From UBA7672 sp044224605 (GTDB lineage: Bacteria; Pseudomonadota; Alphaproteobacteria; Caulobacterales; Hyphomonadaceae): a stretch of DNA of 64,000 nucleotides. Below are positions 1 to 7,470 of this stretch, one piece after another. Position 1 is the stretch's first letter. Each line of letters opens with the position of its first letter. The stretch spans positions 1 through 64,000 of the forward strand of contig JBGAKC010000010.1 in assembly GCA_044224605.1 (NCBI GenBank). Reading direction: 5' to 3'. The translations under genes were made by a program, and so were the position numbers. The notes below the pieces were generated by a model that worked only from the letters and a program-made list of their open reading frames with translations, made no database searches and was not told the DNA's origin.

Positions 1-120
1 CTGCGCAAGGCCGAACGAAGAACGCGCGAAACCCTCTGGCAGATGATCGGACAACTGCTCTCCGCCTTCACCCCGGACGAATGCATCAACTACATCCGAC
101 ACGCAGGCTACGCTTCATGA
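1..120 (+). CDS. IS630-family transposase, C-terminal fragment
   Basis: The frame is open from the first base and ends in TGA at 118-120, giving 39 residues. The peptide ends in TPDECINYIRHAGYAS, which matches the usual IS630/Tc1-mariner-like C-terminus (a ...PEECaNYf..aGY pattern), preceded by KAERRT and a WQMIGQLL helix. Only the tail is in the window, so the DDE catalytic residues cannot be checked. Whether the element is intact depends on sequence to the left. It is the only mobile-element sequence I see in the 64 kb. Confidence 0.8.
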   Translation: MRKAERRTRETLWQMIGQLLSAFTPDECINYIRHAGYAS

Positions 121-138
121 AGAACGCAAGATGCTCTA
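1..138 (+). mobile_element. right end of an IS630-type insertion sequence
   Basis: The transposase stop is followed by only about 16 bases before the dinucleotide TA at 137-138. IS630 elements insert at TA and duplicate it, so the element probably ends at about 136. That junction lies within the stop codon (CTA on the plus strand, 136-138) of the neighbouring M23 peptidase gene. The left end and the terminal inverted repeat partner are outside the window, so the boundary is inferred. Confidence 0.55.
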
Positions 139-1329
139 GTGTGGCGTCGTGGCGACCACGAAGTTATCCGCCACCTGCTCGCCCGGATTGTTTTCGCGGC
201 GCTTGTAGGCTTCGAGCAGCGAAGAATAGGGCGGGGCGTACTGCCAGCCGTTCTGCGAGGTGTTCAGCTTGATCTCGAAGTGCAGGTGCAGCGTCGTCGG
301 CGTGCCGCCGAAATCGTTCGACACATAGCCGATCACGTCGCCCTTCTTGACCGTCTGGTTGGTCGCGACTTTCAGCTTGGACATGTTGAGGTGGAGATAG
401 CGGTAGATGCGCCCGCCCGAGTCCGCGCGCAGCGTCACGGAATAGCTCCCCACGTTGGAAATGACGCCATCCTCGACGGCGACAACCTCATACCGCGTGC
501 GGTCGGCCGCCTTGGCCTTCACTTCGGCCTTGCAGCCTTCCGGCGTGCCGACACGAAGATCCTGTCCAAGGTGAACGCCCGTCTTGGCGCACCAGGGCGT
601 CGTGTTCGTGCTCGAGCGCGTCTCGCAATAGTTATCACGCCACGGCGCCACGAAGTTGCGCGTGTCGCACTGGTCTCCGCCCTTTATGCCGCCGCCCCAG
701 CGATAGACCTGCGTCTGCGCAACCGTCGGCGCGCTCCTGATCGGGAACGCCATGTCGGGGACAAGGACCGCCGCCTCAAGCGCGCCCGTGCCGCTGCTTG
801 GCGCAAGGTTGCCTGGCCGGAAGAAATAAAACGAGGCCTTCACCGGCTCGGGCGCCGGCGTCGACGGTCCCGAAGCGGGCGGCGTCTCCGGCGTCGAGGG
901 TGTGGTCGCAGGCGGTGTTGCTGGCGGCGTTTCGTTTGAAGCTGTCTCGGTCGGCACGGGCAGGGGCGGCAGCGGCTGACCGGTCTCCGCGCTCTCGAGC
1001 GGCGTTGAATCGCCTGTGTCGATCGCCGGGTTCTCCGGTTTGGTCTCGAACGGTGTTCCATCGACGCTCGGTGCGCCCGTATTGGCGTTCGGGTTGGGGA
1101 CCGAGCCGTTGGCGGCTTCTTGCGTCGGATCGAGCGGGTTCACGGCTTCCAGCGGAGGCGGAGGCGGCGGCGCGTTGGGATCGGCGGGAACGGTCTCTTC
1201 CTTGGCCGAGATATCGACCCACGGCCACAGCAGGACATTGCCCGCGTCGCACGCTGCGAGGGTGAGTGCGCCCAGAACGGCGACAGCGCCCACCTTCATT
1301 TGGTTCAGGCGAACCGATGACCGTCTCAT
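136..1329 (-). CDS. M23 (LytM-type) peptidase, predicted lipoprotein
   Basis: 397 residues from the ATG at 1329 (a GTG five codons upstream is possible). The N-terminus carries a signal peptide ending in a lipobox, LTLAAC, so Cys27 should be lipidated. Residues about 45-165 are a Pro/Thr/Glu-rich linker, as in envelope-spanning lipoproteins. The C-terminal peptidase domain has the zinc and catalytic signatures of M23: H253-x3-D257 (HLGQD), YLHL with H313, and H348-x-H350 (HLHFE). All are present, so it may be an active peptidoglycan endopeptidase. It is the last gene of a four-gene minus-strand cassette. Its stop codon sits on the IS630 junction, so the native C-terminus may have been altered. 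Confidence 0.85.
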   Translation of the reverse strand: MRRSSVRLNQMKVGAVAVLGALTLAACDAGNVLLWPWVDISAKEETVPADPNAPPPPPPLEAVNPLDPTQEAANGSVPNPNANTGAPSVDGTPFETKPENPAIDTGDSTPLESAETGQPLPPLPVPTETASNETPPATPPATTPSTPETPPASGPSTPAPEPVKASFYFFRPGNLAPSSGTGALEAAVLVPDMAFPIRSAPTVAQTQVYRWGGGIKGGDQCDTRNFVAPWRDNYCETRSSTNTTPWCAKTGVHLGQDLRVGTPEGCKAEVKAKAADRTRYEVVAVEDGVISNVGSYSVTLRADSGGRIYRYLHLNMSKLKVATNQTVKKGDVIGYVSNDFGGTPTTLHLHFEIKLNTSQNGWQYAPPYSSLLEAYKRRENNPGEQVADNFVVATTPH

Positions 1330-1407
1330 CCCACCACTCCCCACACTCTGCGTTCGTCAGTCTTTCAGGGCCTGTTCAGCAAGCCGCTATCGTCGCTTTA
1401 TCCGCCG

Positions 1408-1983
1408 TTATTGCGTCTGCGCCACGAACAGGCTTTCGGCGAACTCCTTCGCCTCGGCCTCGGTGATGCAGCCTTCCGGGCCGTCCACCTCGCGGCATTC
1501 GAATTCGATGAGATAGTCGGCGCCGTAACGGGAGAAAGTCAGCTGCGCGCTGGCATCGCTCGTCGTGAACTTCATCGCGGATTTATCGCCGCCTGCCGCC
1601 TGACCCGGCGCCACGTAGGCCTTCATCGAGCCGTTCACGATCGCGTCGTAGCGGGGCAGGTGATAGTTGGCGAAATAGCCGTCCTTGGTGACGACGGGAG
1701 GCGATGGCCTGTCGCTCGCCGTCTGCACGATGCCTGAGGGCAGCAGCATCGGCACCGGCGCCGGCTTGTCCTGCACCGACTGTGGCAGCACCGGCGCATC
1801 CGCCGGCTTTTTCGACAGGTCGGCGCGCGCCGCTTCCCAGTCAATCGTGCCGGTCACGGCAGGGGCGGCCGCCGGTTGGGCGGCGGCCGTTTCCGGGGGC
1901 TTGGCGGCGTCCGGAGCGGGTGTCTCCTGCGTGCAGGCGGCAGCTGCTGCGGCAAGGCCGGCCAGAAGCAGAAGTCTCATCAT
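1408..1983 (-). CDS. putative lipoprotein of unknown function
   Basis: 191 residues. A short leucine/alanine-rich signal ends in AAAC with Cys17, a plausible lipobox. Residues about 20-50 are Pro/Ala-rich. The rest is a compact domain of about 130 residues with two Cys near the C-terminus (ECREVDGPEGC) that could pair in the periplasm. I do not recognise a family. The start overlaps the stop of the upstream gene (ATGA at 1980-1983), which points to translational coupling with the propeptide-like membrane protein and hence a shared function with the protease cassette. Confidence 0.75.
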   Translation of the reverse strand: MMRLLLLAGLAAAAAACTQETPAPDAAKPPETAAAQPAAAPAVTGTIDWEAARADLSKKPADAPVLPQSVQDKPAPVPMLLPSGIVQTASDRPSPPVVTKDGYFANYHLPRYDAIVNGSMKAYVAPGQAAGGDKSAMKFTTSDASAQLTFSRYGADYLIEFECREVDGPEGCITEAEAKEFAESLFVAQTQ

Positions 1984-2537
1984 TGTCCTCCGGGTTGGGC
2001 CGTCATGTTCGGCTCGGCATACGATATGTCGGCCAGGTTGCCGAGCTTCCTGGCGATCTCGCGCATGGCGGGCAGGCGCATGTCTGCGGGCCCCGATCCG
2101 TCGTGCACGAGCACCAGCTCATTCGAATAGGTCACGCGGTCAAGCTTGAGGCTGGCGAATTCGGGGCGGCCGGCTTTCCAGGCCTCGAACTTGGCCTTTG
2201 CCGAACCCTGGTCGCGCCAGAACGCGTCGATGATGTCCTTCACCTTGCCGTCATCCTTGAACTTGACGACGATCTCCATGCCCATCTTCACACTGCCGGG
2301 CGTGGGCTGGTCGAATGCAACGCCGGGCAGGGCGCCGCCGGCCTGTGGCGGCTCGGCCGGCGCGACGGCGGCGGACGGTCCGATGCCTGCGGGGGCTTTG
2401 GTCTCGGAAGGCGAGCTCAGCACTGTCGCGCCGATGATGACGGCCACGACGCCCAGCGCGCCGGCCGCGACCGGGGCTGCGATAGACTTGATCCGGCTTT
2501 CACCGGGCGGCGCTCCCTGCACCTGTGTCACAGCCAT
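1980..2537 (-). CDS. membrane-anchored protein resembling a free S8 propeptide (I9-like)
   Basis: 185 residues from the ATG at 2537, which has a GGAG-rich ribosome site just upstream; a longer frame from 2585 is less likely. One transmembrane segment lies at residues 19-40, followed by a Pro/Ala linker. Residues 86-180 have the look of the inhibitor I9 / subtilisin propeptide fold: a strand MEIVVKFKDD, a helix, a strand SNELVLVHD, a helix with MREIARKL, then the closing ISYAEPN, like the usual VeYVEPd. The gene follows a large S8 protease, whose own sequence has an equivalent segment before the catalytic domain. A role as a trans inhibitor or folding chaperone is inference. Confidence 0.6.
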   Translation of the reverse strand: MAVTQVQGAPPGESRIKSIAAPVAAGALGVVAVIIGATVLSSPSETKAPAGIGPSAAVAPAEPPQAGGALPGVAFDQPTPGSVKMGMEIVVKFKDDGKVKDIIDAFWRDQGSAKAKFEAWKAGRPEFASLKLDRVTYSNELVLVHDGSGPADMRLPAMREIARKLGNLADISYAEPNMTAQPGGQ

Positions 2538-2630
2538 TCTCCCTCTCCTCAGGACAGGCTGACGTCGCAGGAGTCGCGTCAACACGCGGTGACCTGGATC
2601 AAACAGCGCGTCCCCCCGTCTGCCTAACGC

Positions 2631-5021
2631 CTACTGGACCGGAGCGTTCGCAAGATTCAGCATCCTGCCTCCGCACGGCCGGAAACACATGTCAGGCGAC
2701 CCCGCGATTGGCGTGGCGCCCGGATAGCTTGAACATTTTCCCGAACACTGCGTTTCCGTGCGCGCCATGGTCGACTGCAGAAGCTTCGAGCGCAGGTCCG
2801 ACGGCACGGCGGCCGGATACTTCGCCTTCAGCAGCGCCAGCGCGGCGGAGACGTGCGGCGCCGCCATCGAGGTCCCGTTCTCGTAGGAATAATAGCACTG
2901 CGCCACGGTCGTTCCGGGTTTCACCGGGTCCGTGCAGTTCTTCGAGAACTTGGTCGAGAGCACGCCGTCGGGACGGCCATCCTTGTCGTCGTCGCGGCTC
3001 ATGTCCCCGCCCGGCGCCATGATAGCGACCTTCGCGCCATAGTTCGAATAGGGCGTAAGCACGCCGCGCGCGTCGTTGGCCGCGACCGAGACGACGTTGT
3101 CGCATCCGCCCGGCGCGAAATACTTCACGTCGACCCGCGCATTGCCCGCCGCCGACACGACGATGGCGCCGGCCGCGACGGCGTCGTTGATCGCTGACTG
3201 CATCGAGGCGGGGCAGGGTTCGAACAGGCCGATCGACAGGTTGATGATGTCGGCCGGGTGCGCGTTCCAGATTTCCTTGCCCTGCGCATCGCGCGCCGGG
3301 ACCGTGCCCGCCGCCCAGCGGATGGCGTCGTTGATGTCGGAGAGCTTGCCGCCGCAGCGGCCCAGCGCGCGCACCGGAACAATGGTCACGTCCCAGTTGC
3401 CGCCTGCGACGCCCGCCGCGTTGTTGGTCGAGGCGACGCCGATCGTGCCGGCGACGTGCGTGCCATGGAATGTGTCGGACGTGTTGGGATCATCCGGATC
3501 GCACTTGTCGCCCGGATCGTTCGGATCGGCGTCGCGTCCGTCGCCGTCATTCCCCATCAGCGGGTCGGAGACCATGTCATAGCCGGGCGCCAGGTTGGGC
3601 GAACCCTTGATGTCCGGATGGTTCATCTGCAGGCCGGTGTCGACGACTGCGACCACGACATTACGCGATCCCGTATCCTTCGCCCGCGTCCAGAAGCTGT
3701 TGAAGCCTGCCCCGCCGCCCGACTGGCCTGCCGCCGCGCCGTTGTCGCGGAAGTGCCATTGCAGCGACCAGAGTGGATCGTTCGGCCGCGCGCCGATCGC
3801 TGTCACGGGCTTGGGCTGGGTGGGCTTTCGCAGCATCTGGTTGGTGAAGATGTAGTCCTTCTCCACATACTGATAGTCGCCGCTGTCGCGCAGCACTTTC
3901 ACGACGCATTCGGTTGCGAGCACCGGATCGTCCTTGAGCTTCGCCAGATCAGGCGCGCCGGCGCATTCCTGCGCGGGGCTTTCCTTCTTCTGCGCGAACA
4001 GGGCGCGCATCTGGCCCATCTTCGTCATGTCCAGCTTGCCCTCCCGGAACTGGGTAGGGTTGACGCCGATGGTGATGCGCATCTGGCCGCCTTCACCGGC
4101 GGAGACGATGCCTGACAGGCCCATCTGTTCGATCTGCTTGCCTAGCCGGTCGCGAACCATGCCCGCCTTCTGGAGGTCGAGGCGCGAGCGGACCTGCAGA
4201 AGCTTCGGTATCGGCGCATTAGCGTCCGCCGCCTTCTGTGCGATCTGGTCGCCGATTTTCTGGGCTGTCAGGCTGTTGGCCTTAAGTGTCTCCTCCGCCG
4301 ATGCGCGCGCCTTCAACAGTCCTTCCTTGTTAACGACGATGCCGGTGTGACGTAGAGCATCCTCCAGGGCCTTGGGTGCAGTGACCTGGGCCTGCTGGCG
4401 CAACTCGGTCGTGCTTGGCAATTTCACCCGCGCAGGCGGCAGCGCCGCTCCGGATTTGATCGACACGCCGGGTTTCAGGATGCGTGGGGCCCCTTCAGCC
4501 ATCATCCGGTTGGCTTCCGGCGCGGGCGCTGCTGCTGCGGCGGGAGGAGCAACCTCGACGATTGGCGCTCCGGCGGCTGCTTCGGTGGACTCCGGTTGCG
4601 GCATATCGCTGGTGTTGGCGAATGCCTCGTCGGGCGCGGCATCCGGGGCTGTGGGCTGCGCGGCGGCGAGATCGAATGATTCAGGCTCCAGCACAGGCTG
4701 AAGGATTTCCGTCTTCGGCATCGCGATCACCGATCCGACGGCGAAGAAGGTCTGCGTCTGCAGCATCTCTTCGAGATCCTGCTGGGACACGTCCGGCAGC
4801 ACCACGGGCGCCTGCATCGCGCCGAACAGCGCGCGCGCCTCGACCGGCGCCATCTGCAGGGGATCAACTGCAGGACCCGACGGCTCGCTCGGAGATGCGC
4901 CCGTCACCTGTGCAATGACATCGCTGGTCAGCTGTCCGAGCTGATCGAGACGATCACACCCCGCCGCAAGACTGAGTGCGCCCACAAGCGCAAGCCACTG
5001 CAGACGCCGCTTCGCCGCCAT
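2631..5021 (-). CDS. S8 (subtilisin-like) serine peptidase, predicted lipoprotein
   Basis: 796 residues. A signal peptide ends in LAAGC (Cys22), so it is probably anchored in the envelope. Residues 40-310 are a long Ala/Pro/Glu-rich region without a recognised domain. Residues about 313-395 look like a propeptide ending in YVEKDY. The S8 catalytic triad is complete: D461 in VVDTG, H519 in HGTHVAG and S718 in NGTSMAAPH, with oxyanion N627 in SAAGN. An Asp-rich insertion at about 490-512 may bind calcium. The C-terminus has several Cys. It is the first gene of the cassette; 93 bases separate it from the propeptide-like gene. Confidence 0.9.
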   Translation of the reverse strand: MAAKRRLQWLALVGALSLAAGCDRLDQLGQLTSDVIAQVTGASPSEPSGPAVDPLQMAPVEARALFGAMQAPVVLPDVSQQDLEEMLQTQTFFAVGSVIAMPKTEILQPVLEPESFDLAAAQPTAPDAAPDEAFANTSDMPQPESTEAAAGAPIVEVAPPAAAAAPAPEANRMMAEGAPRILKPGVSIKSGAALPPARVKLPSTTELRQQAQVTAPKALEDALRHTGIVVNKEGLLKARASAEETLKANSLTAQKIGDQIAQKAADANAPIPKLLQVRSRLDLQKAGMVRDRLGKQIEQMGLSGIVSAGEGGQMRITIGVNPTQFREGKLDMTKMGQMRALFAQKKESPAQECAGAPDLAKLKDDPVLATECVVKVLRDSGDYQYVEKDYIFTNQMLRKPTQPKPVTAIGARPNDPLWSLQWHFRDNGAAAGQSGGGAGFNSFWTRAKDTGSRNVVVAVVDTGLQMNHPDIKGSPNLAPGYDMVSDPLMGNDGDGRDADPNDPGDKCDPDDPNTSDTFHGTHVAGTIGVASTNNAAGVAGGNWDVTIVPVRALGRCGGKLSDINDAIRWAAGTVPARDAQGKEIWNAHPADIINLSIGLFEPCPASMQSAINDAVAAGAIVVSAAGNARVDVKYFAPGGCDNVVSVAANDARGVLTPYSNYGAKVAIMAPGGDMSRDDDKDGRPDGVLSTKFSKNCTDPVKPGTTVAQCYYSYENGTSMAAPHVSAALALLKAKYPAAVPSDLRSKLLQSTMARTETQCSGKCSSYPGATPIAGSPDMCFRPCGGRMLNLANAPVQ

Positions 5022-5316
5022 AACCCCACCTCACGCCAATCCGGACCTTTTATGGGGCGTGTTTACCATGCCGGATCGCCATGGCGAATGCTTTGAGCGC
5101 AGACCGAAAGACGGTGCTGTTCCTGGTTACCGGCGCCAGATCGTTTCGCCGGCAACACGCTGCGCCACGGGAGCGAATAAGGCTAACCGCCCTATTTGGT
5201 CCCCAAAGGGCCCCATCCCCGCCAAATCCCGGCGCAACCAGGCGCGCTCTCATCCGTTCCGGAGGGCGAATCCGGTCAGGAACTCGACCGGCACGGTAGA
5301 TGCAGGGACGGCAGCC

Positions 5317-5460
5317 ATGACACGCGGCGCGAACAGCAAGATCGTCACCCGTATCCTTGCGGTAATGTTTGTCGGACTCGCTTTTGCGGGCTGCGCCGCC
5401 ATGTTCGCCGCCGATCGCTCGCTCTTTGCCGAAGCGTCATATTCGGACCTCGGCCGTTAG
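5317..5460 (+). CDS. small putative lipoprotein (47 aa)
   Basis: ATG at 5317 with a GCAGGGA element a few bases upstream, 47 codons. The N-terminus is basic (MTRGANSKIVTR), then hydrophobic, ending in FAGC, which is a reasonable lipobox at Cys26; the mature peptide would be only about 20 residues. It is divergent from the S8 peptidase. I recognise no family. A short ORF in GC-rich DNA can arise by chance, but the basic-hydrophobic-Cys layout favours a real secreted peptide. Confidence 0.45.
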   Translation: MTRGANSKIVTRILAVMFVGLAFAGCAAMFAADRSLFAEASYSDLGR

Positions 5461-5564
5461 GTCGGGTTGCGTCTTAACCCGGTCGTTTCGCGAATCAGAC
5501 GATCGCTGACCCAGAAGTTTGCGCCGAAGGCTTCCTGTCTGTATTCCGGCGCTGGGAGGCTGCG

Positions 5565-6290
5565 ATGACATTCAGGCGAATTGTCATCCTCACGGGCGCT
5601 GGCGTGTCCGCCGAGAGCGGCATGGGAACGTTCCGCGACAAGAACGGGATCTGGACGCGCCACCGTCTGGAAGACGTCGCGACGCCGGAAGGTTTCGCCC
5701 GCAACCCGCGCCTCGTGCATGACTTCTACAACGCCCGCCGCCGCGCCCTGCGCGAGGCCCGGCCGAACACCGCCCACCATGCCCTCGCCAGGCTCGAGCG
5801 CGTCGTGAAATCCTCCGGCGGCGACCTCATGCTGGTGACGCAGAACGTCGATGACCTGCACGAGAAGGCGGGCTCGCATTCCCTCCTGCACATGCACGGC
5901 GAACTCTCGCGCGTTGTCTGCGCCTCGTGCGGCGCCAGGGGCGCGTGGGACGAAGACCTCTTCACCGACGTCGAGTGTTGGCGCTGCGCCGCAACGGGCG
6001 TGCGCGGCCTCCGCCCCGACGTCGTGTGGTTCGGCGAAATGCCCTACGGCATGGACGACATCTATGGACGCCTGTCGTCCTGCGATCTGTTCGTGTCGAT
6101 CGGCACGTCGGGCGAGGTCTATCCCGCAGCCGGTTTCGTGCACGAGGCGCGCAGCGCCGGCGCCCACACGGTCGAGCTCAACCTCGAACCCTCAGCCAAC
6201 CACCGCGACTTCGGCGAAGGCCGCTACGGCCCCGCCACGCAGGTGGTCGATGAATGGACGACCGACCTGATCCGCAAGATCAGCCTCTAG
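5565..6290 (+). CDS. cobB: NAD-dependent protein deacylase, SIR2 family (CobB type)
   Basis: 241 residues, the usual bacterial sirtuin size. The NAD-binding motif GAGVSAESG is at 11-19, TQNVD at 92-96 and the catalytic His at 111 (HMHGEL). Four Cys (119, 122, 138, 141) form the structural zinc site. Tyr55 and Arg58 in FYNARR are the pair that marks the SIRT5/CobB class able to remove succinyl or malonyl groups as well as acetyl. It would act in the cytoplasm on acylated lysines, for example on acyl-CoA synthetases. The 3' end overlaps the convergent membrane-protein gene by 11 bases. Confidence 0.93.
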   Translation: MTFRRIVILTGAGVSAESGMGTFRDKNGIWTRHRLEDVATPEGFARNPRLVHDFYNARRRALREARPNTAHHALARLERVVKSSGGDLMLVTQNVDDLHEKAGSHSLLHMHGELSRVVCASCGARGAWDEDLFTDVECWRCAATGVRGLRPDVVWFGEMPYGMDDIYGRLSSCDLFVSIGTSGEVYPAAGFVHEARSAGAHTVELNLEPSANHRDFGEGRYGPATQVVDEWTTDLIRKISL

Positions 6291-6678
6291 GCGAGGCTTC
6301 CAGCGCCACAACCAGCGCCAGGACGCAGAGCGCCAGCGCGAGCGGCGTCATTGTGTAGCGCTCGGGTTTGCTGCGCGAGATTGCGTTCATCGCGACGCCA
6401 GTTGCGAGATAGGCGACGACGACCCAGATGCCTACACCCGCAATCTCGGCGTAGGGCAGGAGCCTGACGAGCCCGGCCCGCTCCAGCACAATCGCTGCGA
6501 ACGCCGCATAGATCGCGATCGCAACGAGGCTGCCGATGCGCAGCCTGGCCGGCAGCCGCCCGTGTCCGCCGCCCCACGCAAACCGCCCCAGCGGCGCGCC
6601 GGCCGCCAGCGCAAGCTGGAACAGCGCGAGCCCGACAAGCAGCGCGCAAAAGGCAATCGCGGCGATATCCGGTCCCAT
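6280..6678 (-). CDS. small integral membrane protein, unknown function
   Basis: 132 residues with four hydrophobic stretches (about 5-28, 48-68, 75-98, 112-128) separated by short polar loops. It starts MGPDIAAIAF and has a Gly/Arg-rich loop around residues 33-47. No catalytic motif is visible and I do not recognise the family. It is convergent with cobB (11-base overlap) and lies just downstream of the tetR-type gene on the same strand, with 42 bases between them, so co-transcription with the regulator is possible. Confidence 0.7.
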   Translation of the reverse strand: MGPDIAAIAFCALLVGLALFQLALAAGAPLGRFAWGGGHGRLPARLRIGSLVAIAIYAAFAAIVLERAGLVRLLPYAEIAGVGIWVVVAYLATGVAMNAISRSKPERYTMTPLALALCVLALVVALEASPRG

Positions 6679-6720
6679 GCGCGGACTAGGCCGGTTCGCC
6701 GCCCCGCGGTCAATCGAGGA

Positions 6721-7371
6721 TCAGCGCCGGTACGCCTTCAGCAGCACGCCCACCACGCGTTTTGCTTCCGCCGCAACCTTGGCCTGGGGCAGGGGCTTCG
6801 CTGCCCCGACCAGCGCACGGAAATAAAGATCGCCGCGGACCAGGCCGATGAAATCGGACGCAAAGTCATCATAGTTCGGCGAGGCGATCTTCTTCTCTTT
6901 CGCCAGTTTCCACGCCAGCGCCCGCACGATCTTGAGACTCGCCGCCCGCGTCGTCTCGTCAAACATCTTCCCGATCTCCGGAAAGCGCGGGCTCGCTCCC
7001 GCAACGATGCGCATCAAGTCGAACGATTCCTGCCGCATCATCGCCGACAGCACGGCTTCGGCGTGGCGCACCAGCGCTTCCTCTGCGTCGAACTTACCCG
7101 TCGGCAGCTTCTCCGGAAGGTTCCCGCGCGCGCCCCAGGCTAGCAGCGCGCGGAAGAGATCCGCCTTGTCGGCATAGCGCTCGTAAAGCGTCCGTTTCGA
7201 TACTTCCGCCGCCGAGGCGATCTCCGCCATCGTCGCGCCGTCGAAGCCTTTCGCCGCGAACATGTCGAACGCCGCTGACAGAACCTTCTCGTCCCAAGGG
7301 TCGGCGAGGCGCGCGAGCCAGTCCGGCCGCCCGTCCGTCTCCGCCGCCGGCGTCACCTTCGCCCGCTTCAT
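6721..7371 (-). CDS. TetR/AcrR-family transcriptional regulator
   Basis: 216 residues from the ATG at 7371 (a GTG at 7386 is possible). The N-terminal helix-turn-helix is clear: a helix LSAAFDMFAAKGFDGATM, then AEIASAAEVSKRTLYERYADKADLF, the standard TetR DNA-binding pattern with the Tyr-x-x-(F/Y) end. The C-terminal ligand domain is of the TetR_C type with no further assignment. The gene is divergent from an alpha/beta hydrolase and the shared promoter contains a set of GGTTT/AAACC palindromes, so it very likely represses itself and the hydrolase. Confidence 0.9.
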   Translation of the reverse strand: MKRAKVTPAAETDGRPDWLARLADPWDEKVLSAAFDMFAAKGFDGATMAEIASAAEVSKRTLYERYADKADLFRALLAWGARGNLPEKLPTGKFDAEEALVRHAEAVLSAMMRQESFDLMRIVAGASPRFPEIGKMFDETTRAASLKIVRALAWKLAKEKKIASPNYDDFASDFIGLVRGDLYFRALVGAAKPLPQAKVAAEAKRVVGVLLKAYRR

Positions 7372-7415
7372 CGCGCCTTCACCCACGGTTGACCTTCATC
7401 ACCAGCGTGTATAGG

Positions 7416-7448
7416 AAACCAATCGGTTTTGCAAAACCTTTTGGTTTT
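7416..7448. promoter_or_regulatory. tandem palindromic operator between tetR-type gene and hydrolase
   Basis: Four AAACC/GGTTT half-sites alternate over 33 bases: AAACC-aatc-GGTTT (7416-7429), the perfect 14-base palindrome GGTTTTGCAAAACC (7425-7438), and AAAACC-tttt-GGTTTT (7433-7448). This is the only AT-rich patch in the divergent promoter. TetR-family dimers bind such palindromes, often two dimers on overlapping sites, so this is probably the operator for the flanking regulator. Confidence 0.7.
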
Positions 7449-7470
7449 CACATGCGCGCAGGAGACCGGG

